Shown piece after piece: positions 37,401-49,400 of a DNA stretch of 64,000 nt. The notes beneath the pieces were generated by a model. That model saw only the letters and a list, made by a program, of their open reading frames with translations, was not told the origin of the DNA and searched no databases. Origin of the DNA: Corbicula japonica (Eukaryota; Mollusca; Bivalvia; Venerida; Cyrenidae); NCBI GenBank assembly GCA_038501625.1, contig JAZAYU010000204.1, positions 684,001 through 748,000 on the forward strand, written 5' to 3'. The position numbers were made by a program, and so were the translations under genes. Each line of letters begins with the position of its first letter. The first letter of the stretch is position 1.

Positions 37401-40400
37401 TTTTGGATGTCGCCAGAACTTTTCTACTATCAAGTGGGAAAAGGCCACTATCCCGAAAGCCCTTTGTTGCTATCTCTATTGTGGTAGATTTATTCCAGGC
37501 TGTCTTAAAGACAGAAGCAAACTTTGCTTTTGTCACATATTCGCCAATATTGGCAATTTGAAATGCCCTGACTGCAGATTTCCATGATTCTTTTAATGAA
37601 CTGAAAAGCTTAAGATCACATGGTTGCATTAAATGAGAGGCATGCTCCAGCAAACAATATAAAACTATGTTCTGCTCTCTACAAAATTTAGACGCCGCCA
37701 ATGTTGAGTGAGTAGAGTGGCCATCTACGAAGAGAACGACTGGACGCCTAATAGCTCTCTCATCTATTGCAGGTAAGAAAACATCTCTTAACCAAGTTAC
37801 AAACAGCTCTGAATCCATCCACCCGTTCTCCGTTCTTCCCATTACAGCTTCAGGAAAACCTTCCAGTGGATTTGTAGCAAAACGTTTCCCAGGATATACA
37901 ATGAGTGGCTTGGGATAGTATCCGGCTGCATTCATACAAGCTAACACAGTTACTTGTGTCTTGTCACTCGATGTGAAGTTGTAAACATTTGGTACACCTC
38001 TAGGCGCCAGAACCTTTCCACTTTTGGGACAGAGGGGGAAGCCAGACTCATCTGCGTTGAACCATCGAGATGGATCTACCCAAATAGAAGGGTCTTTGAC
38101 TTCTTCTGCCATAAAATTAGAAAAATCTCTGAACCAGTTTTCTACCTTGGCAGGAGTGATCACAGCCCTCTCTTTGGCAAGCTGTTGAGGTGCACGTTCT
38201 GAAATTTCCGGATGACGTCTAAGAAACCCGTAAAACCAATCTTTTCCTGGACGATTATCCTTAAACTTTATGGTTCTGCCCTCTTCATCAAGGATTTGTT
38301 TTACTGTATCGAGCAGTTCACTGCGATTACGCCCAAAGCCTATCCTCGCCATGTGTATCGCCCACTTAGCTATATATTTTTCTTCCTCCACAGAAAGAAC
38401 CGACGACGGTCCTGGTTTACAACCAACCGGTGTTTTGTCATTAACTTTGTTGGACAGAGAGCTTTTCGGAATTTGAAATGCTAAGGCGGCTTTTCTAAGC
38501 GACATCGCACCACTTTTTACCATATCTATGGCATGCTGCAAAGTTTCATCTGAGTATCGTTTCCGTACTTTTAATTGTTGACTCATTGTTACCTGTAATG
38601 AAGAATACATAAGTCAATGTTAGTGAACGTTTACCTATAAATAACCAATTATCCGTTTGATTCGATTTCAATATTGGAAAATTAAATTTGAAATGTTTTC
38701 TTAGAAATCTAATCCCTTTTGAATGTTTGCAGTATAAATGATCAGTTTACACCGTTTCCAGAATATATACGCATAACGTGTAGCTTTATTTTCAAATAAT
38801 GTGGTGCAAATTTAATAAAAGTCAAATGTCAAAAAAAGAAAACATATGAATTATCAAACGTGGTGGTTATTAGTGATTAGTTATTATAATCAGTGATTTA
38901 ATAACAAACAATCTATCTGGTCAGTATAATATGTTTGGCCTCTACATGGTTCACTAATAGTCGACTTCAAGAAATTCTTGTCGGGTATTAGTGAACCATC
39001 TTCAGGTATAAATCAAGCGTAGTTATTGCTTTCTCAACTCGCTTGTGGGAATGTTACGTCATATAGTGACGTATTTTTACTGCTAGCGCCGCTAGATAAA
39101 CGTTCAAAACGGCGTTAAGGTAAACATTTACATGGCTGTTATTTAAGAGGTACGCATAATTTCAGGAAAGTGTCAGGAAATAATAAAAGTTTGAACTTAC
39201 CGTTAGGCGGGAAGAATTGCAGACAACCGGAAATGAAAAGGTAGTACTCGATTGAAAATTTAACGGTTATATAAGACGAGAATAATATTATTAAAGTCGA
39301 AAACCAGGACTGTCCACTAATAGCCGATGGTTCACAAATACCCGAACCCGCTCTACTATAATGCAAAACTGTACAAGTGCCCATTCTTACCATTGTTAAA
39401 ACTGATTCAGACATTGTAATTTAAAGTGGTTTTGTTGAATATTTATCAGGAGAAATCATTAGACAGAACACCAAGTGCCAAACTGGAATCATTCAAAAAG
39501 GAAACACCATCCAAAACAGACAGTTTTAGTGTTGTGAAAACTGATTATTCTCAATCGGATAGCCAATCAGAATTGACAGATTCACAAACCAGCCAATCAT
39601 TGTCAAGTAGTAAAATTCAAACTAACCAATCACAGCCCTCGTTACTTTGGGTTGACAAATATAAACCTACACAAATGAAACAGATTGTTGGTCAGAATGG
39701 TGATAAAAGCAATGCAAAGAAACTTCTTCATTGGTTGAATAACTGGCATAAAAATCAGGCCGCAGGAGTTAAACCAGTAACTGGGAAGTTCTTTGGAAAG
39801 GGTGGAAGTGAGGATGGAGCAGGGTTTAAGGCTGCGTTACTGTCTGGGCCACCTGGGATTGGAAAAACTACCACAGCAACTGTAGTTTGTCAGGTAAGAA
39901 ATCATCTGATTTAGATCAATTTAATTTCTGATAGAACTTAGGGTTGGATGTTGGATGATTGAACACTTAACAGTTTTCAGTTGGGAATTTTGATATGCCC
40001 CCACAGAGTGGGAGGCATATAGAGTTGCACTCATCTGTCCGTCCGTATGTATGTATGTATGTCTGTACGTCCCCAAATCATGTGGCATCAGCTTCTTCTA
40101 CACTATGAGGCAGATTTCTTTCAAACTGCACAGATGATCAAGCAGGATGTGTAGATGATTGTCAAGAAAGGATTTTTTCCTGCGACCATTTTTACCAGAG
40201 TTATGGCCCTTTGTTTATTTCAGTAATAAAATCTTGTGGCATCAACTCCTCATTTACTATTGGATCGATTTCTTTCAAACTTGCACACATGATCAAGCTG
40301 GATGTGTAGATGATCGTTAAGAAAAGATTTTTTCCTGCGACCATTTTTACCAGAATTATAGCCCTTTGTTTATTTCACTTACAAAATTTTGTGGCATCAA

Positions 40401-43400
40401 CTCCACATTTTCTATTTGGATGATTTCTTTCAAACTTGCACCGATGATTAGACATGATGTGTAGATTGTTGTTAAGGACATTTTCTTGCAACCATTTTCA
40501 CCAGAGTTATGGCCCTTTGTTTATGCTAGTCATTCAATTTTGTGGCACTTGCTCCTCATTTACTAATCATGATCACCACATGTTGGTAATACCTGGTACA
40601 CAATTTTGTTACAAATTTTGTTAAACCAAATTATTATTGTACCAAATGTGCGCCCAATATGACTAATAAAGTACTAAGTAAAATTATGTGTACATAAGGA
40701 ACACCAACATTTTATATGCATTATTTTGGGAAACAAATGCTGGTCAGATACATTAAGTTGCCTGGCCCTGTATCAGGATAAAAATATCAATATAAACTTT
40801 AGAAGACCTGTAAGTGAAGTAAAATTTGTTCTGTATTATTCTTACACAGTCAACATCAGAGTGAATTTATTTAAAGGTTAAAAGCATCATTAACGCAGTA
40901 AAATTTACTCACAACAAATCCTACAACGTACTGACAAGTCCAAAATTTCAGCAAATTTGTTTTCTGTTCAGTAATTGGGCATTATTTAGTTATGCAATAA
41001 ATGTTAGCCACATCTGAGACATTGAGGTATATCACCCTAAACTGCAGCTCTAATATCGTAATCCAGCAAGTTACATTAATTCATCAGTTATATATTAAGT
41101 ATCTTGTCAAATATTAACCAGTTTTAATAATTTCCAGGAAGCAGGATTTTCCTTTGTGGAGCTCAATGCATCAGACACGAGAAATGCCAAAAGTTTGAAA
41201 GAAGTCATATCACAGTCAGTGGGTAACAACAGTATTGTAGATTACATGGGATCGGGTCAGTCAGCGACACACGGACATAAACACTGCCTCATCATGGATG
41301 AAGTGGACGGCATGAGCGGGAACGAGGATCGAGGAGGAGTTCAGGTACGGTCATTTACAACCTGTAGATATTCATTAAAATGGCGCCTGAACTTAAAAAG
41401 CATTTACAACAACCAAACTCACTAAAGTCAGGGCCTAAGATCATAAAACAAAGTTTTCAAGGATCTGATTGGCTGAAATGGCGACTGCTCGGCATTTCAG
41501 CCAATCAGATGCTTGAGATTTGAGACTGATCTCCAGATTTAGTTTTATGATCTCGGGCACAGATCTAACAAAATGTTAGATCTGATGACAGTCCGCAGAC
41601 ACCGTACATAAGTAATAGCGATTTTCCCCCATTACTATTTTTAGAAAGTGTCAACACAGGAAGCATGATTTATAACATTTGCGAAATGACCTGAAGATGT
41701 CATTACATTAGAAAAAATGAATGCAATACTACATAACAGGGCACTAGACAGCTTTTGGGGACAGGTACCCATACCCATTCGGAAGGGGAATTTCGTGTCA
41801 AGACAAAGACAAAAAAGGTGGATTTTAAGTTAATATGCATTTTTTGACATTGAAGTGTCACACTTACCCAAAACACTGTTTTCCACCAATGATTATAATA
41901 GCTAGTATATTTTGTGACATTAGACTTACAAATAAATCAATTTTTTAATTGCATACATTTTCGGGAGTCCATTTCAGTTTTAGTTTAGAATTTGGATTGG
42001 AATTTTTTTCAGAGATAGGGGAAAAAACATACTATTTTGAGAGGGGAATGGGACCCATAATGGGCCCCAAAAATTGCCAAGCAAGTGCCCTGCATAAACA
42101 CATGTAACTCCAGTAAAATATGTCTAACACAGGCTGTAAACACTTTCCATGGTTTAAAAGACTATTTTTACTTTCACTTTTGTGATTTTGTAAGTGACCT
42201 TCATGGGGTTATCGATAAAAGCATGTTGTAGTTGTCAGATCCTGATAGCGTAGCGGTTTTCAGGAGATGATTTTAATCAGATTTTACAACAACTAACATT
42301 ATTTTGCATGTCATTAGTTTAATACAGTGTTTAAAAACTACTGTTATGGAGGGATACAGTGGACCAGAAAAAAATTCCCAGAAATTGTCATTTAAGCCAT
42401 GTTTAACTGAGGCACTGAAAGATATAGCACTATGTTTATATAATTTCAGGAACTAGTGAACTTGATCAAGAATACCAAGATTCCAATTATCACAATGTGT
42501 AATGACAGACAACATCCAAAAATCAGGACCCTGGCTAACTATTGCTTTGATCTCAAGTTTACAAGGCCCAGGCTTGAACAAATAAAGGTATGTCATTTAT
42601 AGTTTTCAAATTCTGAATAGGGAAAATCCGGTTAAAGACAGCTGGTGTTCAATTAACTTCTGTTGCCCGTCTTTCATCTCTAGTGCAATAGAAGTAAACA
42701 GTTGAATCAGGGGATGTCAGCAGATTGCAATGCAATTGATTGGATTACATGACAGGGTGGTATAATTCTGGTTGCATGACAGGGTGGTATAACTAGGGGT
42801 GCATGAGGGACATGACAGGGTGGTATAACTCGGGGTGCATGAGGGACATGACAGGGTGGTATAACTCGGGTGCATGAGGGACATGACAGGGTGGTAAAAC
42901 TCGGGGTGCATGAGGGACATGACAGGGTGGTATAACTTGGGTGCATGATGGACAATTCTGATGACTTCAGACATGTTATTTTCAATTGGAATAATTCAGA
43001 CAGATAATTGGTTTTAACCTAACAATCCTTAGTTATAAGAATTAAATTCAGTTTGAATATACTGTGCATGTTCAAACATCATTACACAATTTCATATATT
43101 GCCTGGTAAGAATTGTCAATCAATAACAAGTTATAAACAAAGGAATTTGAGTTTGGGGAAGGAGTGGGAGCTGTTATTCTTATGGGTCCAGAGTTATGCT
43201 TTCTTCAGAAAATGTCGGTTGATCTGTAAATGTGTAAAAACGGGATAGTTGTATTTTGAATTACTTCCACCATCAGGGCAAAATGATTGATGGGCAATAC
43301 ATGTAACGAAACGGAGCTTATGGCTAATGCAACCCGTGTAGACCGAGATCAGGGTCTACACTGTTCGCCATTCAGTCAGAGAAGGATTCTCAATGCAGCT

Positions 43401-46400
43401 AGAAAACAGTATAGTTCCTTTGTAGACCATGTATGACTGCAGATTGATATGGATCTACACTTATCACAGTCAGTGAGCCTTGTTAACCCTTTCCTCCAAA
43501 AATATGCATTTTCAGCATGTGCGATCAGTGTAGATCCAGATCAGCCGGCACATCTGTGCCGTCTAATCAGGATCTGCACTGGTCGCAGTTTGGTCAGAAA
43601 TAGCCTAACAAATAAAAAAAAAGCTAACAGTGCAGATTCTGATCAGACGACATGGATGTGCTGGCTGATCTGGATCTACACTGTTCGCCCACGCAATAAA
43701 GGTGTGTCTATGGCGAAAAGGGTTAAGTCATGGTGGGTCTCATATAATACATGGGTGAAAGTTTTCCGGATTATGCCAGATTTCCGGATCTGTGATGGCC
43801 GCCGAGGCCGTTTTTCCAAATCGCGTAAATCCGTTGAGAAAATTGGGGGGGGGGGGGGGGGGATGCACTTTCAAAAGTCGGTCTATGACGATTAACGGTA
43901 AGGACTTCCATGTTTCCAAAAATAGCAATGACGCTATTTTGAACGTCCAATCGTAACCATCCGATCTGTTCATCTTCCAATCGTAATCGGCTCCTACTTG
44001 GCGGGCTTTTGACGTCATCGACTTTTCTCGTCGACCCGGATATTAAAAAAATTCTCGCCGGCTACTTTTCCCGCAAATACAAAAAGAAAACATTAATTTT
44101 ATCAAGTTGATATCTTTGGTGTTCACTTTCGTCATACGTTAGATACGATACTGCATTTGCTCGATCTATACATGTATCCTTCAGCTCTGGTGAAGAATAT
44201 TTGTTTACATCCGGTGAAAACCCAAGTCGCTATTTTAAAATTAAACAAAACTTTTGCTTTACACGCACGTGGCTGTAGCATTAGCTCGCTGAATGATGTC
44301 ATTATTCTTATCCCTCTCGGGAGAATAACAACATGTGTGCGGGTGAAGGTCGTTTAGATATGTGCGCATCAATAGAGTGTAAAAATACACAGAAGATGCT
44401 CGAATGATTTTTTATTACGCAGGGTAATACATTATATAAAAATCACGTCCCATTGGGGGAAACAGTACGAAATGTTAACCCGAGAGAAGTAATGTCAACC
44501 GAGGCATTAGCCGAGGTTGACATTACCTTCTCAAGGGTTAACATTTCGTACTGTTTCCCCCAATGGGATGTGATATTTAGTTTATTACACCAAACGTTTG
44601 TTTTTTTAGAGATCTTGACTAGGACCAAATTTCGTTTGGGAACAAAATCAAGCGCCGGAAGTCCAAAATCAATAATGCTCAATAAGCGGCTACATATAAT
44701 GATCAAAATGCGTTTATCTCCCTTGGTCAATTACGCATGCGTAGAAGTTAATTTGTAATCGGATTTCCAAGATATTTATTTTTAGATCCACGCGAGGGTG
44801 ACATGATGCTGTCGCATATGTGACAGTAGCGATTATCTCCCTGTGACGTCACATTACGCTATATAGTAAACGAATCACATGAGGTGTAATAATTGTAATT
44901 ATCATGCAACTGAAATGGCTTTGTGTCGGTAGACGGATACTTATAGTCCTACGTTTGTTTTGTTTACTTTTTATGCCGCGAGAAAATTTAATATCTGAAT
45001 ACACAAAATCAAAAATGACAGTAGGTCTACATCAATATGCCGTCCAATTACGTCGTTTGGAAACTAAAACGCGCACAAATTATGTACATACTTTTTATTG
45101 AAGATATTTATTATAAAAAAGCAGAAAAAAACAAGTACATCAATTTTATAATTATTGAAAATATTCATGAAGTTTTATATATTTTTTGTTGATGGCGAAT
45201 TTTCACTGAATTGAGAGGCATAGTTGATCAAGCTTAATGACGATAAATAATCAACCCATGCCTCCAGATGTCTAAATTTTTGTTTCAAAATGGCTTAAAT
45301 GCACTTAAGAAATGGCTTCCCAAGGTTATATTAATTGTTTTCTTCCAGGAGCTTCGGGGAGCTTCGCCCCCCTTGTACCCCCACCAGGGCTTTGCTCTGG
45401 ACCTAGGGCCCCCTGGACCCCAGCAAAATTTTCAGGATTTCAGTTTTTTTCAACTTTCACCCATGCATATATCTTGTGCCATAAGTTGTCATGTTTTCTC
45501 ATGTACAGGCTGCTGTGATGTCTATAGCATTCAAGGAAGGTGTGAAGATACCACCACCAGCCGTCGATGAGATCATCAAAGCTGCAAATCAAGACATGAG
45601 ACAGGTGTGTACTGCTTTATTTATCAAAAGAAAACAATAGGTGATTAAAAACTGGTCTACAGCTTACATGAAATGTTTATATTTACGATATATCCTAAAT
45701 TTAGAAAAAATTGAAAATTTTATGAAGGCAGTATGAAAAAAAACAACAGTTGTTTGTGGAAAAAGTATAGACTCAGAAATCAGGTTTTGAGGATTCCTAT
45801 AAGTGATTGTCACCCTGTTGCATTAGCTACAAGGGTAGGTAGTTGTGTGTAGAAGTATTCGTGTTCTTGTTGCTTACAATATTTCTGCTCTGTTAGCCCT
45901 TTTACTCTAGATGTATACTTATGGACAAAAGTCTTGATAATAATATCTTTTAAATGTGTGAAATCCAAAATATGCCGAATTTCAGCACATTACTGGTTTA
46001 AATTTATCGATGAAAAGATCAGATTACTGTGCTTTTAATGAAGAATTTAAGCAAGTACTGCCGGTAGAGTAATGTGTTAAAAATTTGCATGCAAACAGTT
46101 CTAATCTTCCTACCGGACAAGACTTTTGTCCATTAGAATATAAAACTTTTATCTCATGGGCGAACTGATGATCCAGATCAGCCAGGGCATCTGTGCCATC
46201 TGATCAGGATCTGCACTGTTCAATTTTTTATCAGAAATAACCTAAAGCACCTGAACCATACAATGAAGATCCTGATCAGAGGCTGATCTGGATCTACCCT
46301 GTTCTCACAGGCAATTAAGGTTAACTTTATCAATTGAGTAAAAGTTAAAGAATATAATGCAGAATGAATCTATCCAAGAGAAATGTGATCCAGGTCATTG

Positions 46401-49400
46401 TAGAGATCAGTGCCAAAGTTTATAAAACTGAGCATGGAAACCAGTCTCAAATCTCAAGCATCTGATTGGCTGAAATGGCGACCAGTCGCCATTTCAGCCA
46501 ATCAGATGCTTGATATTTGAGACTGGTTTCCAATCTGAGCTTTATAACCTGCAGCCATGGTATGTTTTCAGGTGATACACAATCTGGCCATGTGGACAGC
46601 GGCAGATAAAGCTGTAACCTATGATCAGGTGAAAACCGACGCTAACAGCGCCAAGAAAGACATGAAACTGGTAAGATTTTTATTTTAATTTTTATGCTTA
46701 TCAGTAATTATTGATGTGACCTGTTGTGGATTTTAGACTGGTTAACCAGAACCTGTCACTGATCTGTCAACTGTTTAACTGGAAATACAGTTAAAGTTTT
46801 CTGTGATACTGAAATATGAACCTTTAAATGTCATCCAAGCTCTATTCTTATTCCTTTCTAACTGAAACATACAAATTTTATTGGGAGAGGTCTAACAGTC
46901 CTACGTTATTTACTGTCACCTAGTCGGGTACTATGTGACTTGTAATTATTGTAGTTTGTTTTTATCTGAATAGAGAAATTTTGACTTCTTGAATGTCATT
47001 TTATACGCAATGGACTAAACTTCATTCACCTAGACATAATGTAATTGTTCGACCTTATCCACTATAATTTGATTATGGTCGCACAGATTTTGGCTTGTAC
47101 AAACTTTTGTCAAACTATTTGTTATTGCAAGAATCATACTTAACTTTGTTGACTGATTGCTTGCAAAAAAATGTCAGTTAAAACTTTCATTTTCAAGAAT
47201 GTTTCATATTCTACAATATTATATAAATGTATTTTAGGGTCCATTTGATGTGTTACGGAAGGTGTTTTCTGGTGGTGAGGAGACAAACAAGATGACGTTG
47301 AATGACAAGTCAGATCTGTTCTTCCATGATTACAACATAGCACCGCTGTTTGTCCAGGAAAACTACATTCATGTTATGCCATATGCAGCAAGGTACAACA
47401 TGTAGTCAAAACTTGCCCATGCTTGGTCACAATGTCTAAAACTTAGCCAAGGAGGTGTCTGTATTCAAAACATGCTGGGCACAACTAAGCAGCAATCATA
47501 TATACGTATAATTTGCAGATAATTATTGGACAGAAAAATGCCTCTCATCTGGGAGTTGGCATAATACTTTAAGTTGTCTGAAATATTCTAGTGTTCAATG
47601 TGTTAATCATCCTCACTTCGAGTCATTAACCCTTTTTGCGGATTTTATTGCATATGTGAACAGAAATAACTTAATAAAGCTAAAAGCAAAAAGTGTAGAT
47701 CCCAATCGGAAAGAAAAAAAATGGCTGATCTCTATGTACACTGTTCGTGCATGGATAACAGCAGTTTACCCATGGAGTAAATATGTGAGCAAGGGGATGT
47801 AAATTGACACACCACATACAGGTTCCAAGGTTATAAAGCTGAGATAAGAAACCTGTCTCAAATCCCAAGGATCTGATTGGCTGAAATGGCGACTGGTCAC
47901 CATTTCAGCCAATCAGATGCTTGAGATTTGAGACTGGTTTCCAATCTCAGCTTTATAACCTTCAGCCCTGGTCAGGTATTGCTGAGTCGAGTAAAGAGTT
48001 ACCCAGCTTGTTTGTAGAGGGTCAGTTGTTTGACCTAAAGTTTAGGAAGAAATGCATGCTGACATGGTAATGCTCACTCTCCTTGATTAACTCTCTACTT
48101 CATAGATCTACCTTTATAGCATGGGCAAACAGTGCAGGGCTTTTCATCCTGTATAAGGCCACTTTCCAGTCCAAAAATATAGTACTTTTTCCCCAACTGT
48201 GGCAGAGACTCTTACAAAAATGTTAGGTAAGATGTCCAAAAAATGATCAAATTGCTCTGAGGGGAGTTTAAAAATTGAAGTCTGAAAAATAAAATGCTTT
48301 AAAAAAAGTTTAAGTTGAAAATACTTATTACTATTCAAATTTGTAAACTAATTCCCATCTTTCAATGAATTTTGTTTTCCCAAAATAAACAATTATTGTG
48401 CATAAATTTGCCAATTTGAAAGGCTAAGGCTTCTTCCCAATTTTCTGTTGAAGAGCCCTGCAGTGTAGATCTTGATGAGCCTGTACATCCATGCCATCTG
48501 ATCAGGATCTCTCCTGCTTGCTTTTAGGTTTATAAGGTTATTTCTGACCAAGATGCTGCCTGTGTAGATCAAGATCTGATGGCACAGATGTGCTGACTGA
48601 ACTGGATCTTCACTTGTTGCGTTAAAATGTGAGTATATGGAGTGAAGTGTTATGGTTGGATAGTCTCCATAGTGACAGTTGTTATGGCAGACAATTCACG
48701 TACAGTTAATTATCAGGAAGCATAGCAAATTCAGTAACCTCTAACATACCAAACCTGTTGACAGTTAACACATAGATGCATAAACAAACCCTGCAAGCTT
48801 AGTGATTTGTATTTTAGAGGCAACAATACGAGACACCTGTCTTTGTTGGCACGTACAGCAGACTCCCTGTGTGAAGGAGATGTGTGTGAAAAGAAAATAA
48901 GGTCAGGACAGAGCTGGGGTCTTCTACCACTGGAGGTAAGCAAATCTGGCTTAATGTGTTCAACATGCCCAGAAGAATAAAACAGTGAATTTTTCAACTG
49001 GCTTCAAAATTTTGCCACTAGTTCACAAAATATTCAAATAATCAATAGATTATGACGTCAACAAGGATAAATGCAAGAAATATGGGTGCATAGGGAGTAT
49101 ATATGAGGGTTGTCCCAATAAATCGTAGATTGTTTGAATAAAAAGTAAATTACTGAACATATCTTTAAGCAAATTTCACAGTTAGTTAAGACATCGTTTA
49201 GTAACAAGTATGCTGAATTTCAAAGAAAGATCTTCTAAAATAAAGAAATTACATACACTTTATTAAACTGTGATAGCTATCAGCAGCGCATGTCAAAAAG
49301 CGCTATGATTTGGAATTCAATAATTTGCTTTAAACAATTAATACATTACACAATGCCATTTTAGCCGTAAATTGTTAATGTTGCCTTAAAGGGTGATCAT

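Noticed and set aside
42707..42985. Minus-strand frames with repeated His-Pro-Val-Met-type phrases
   Set aside because: Translation of the 35-bp minisatellite in RFC1 intron 15.
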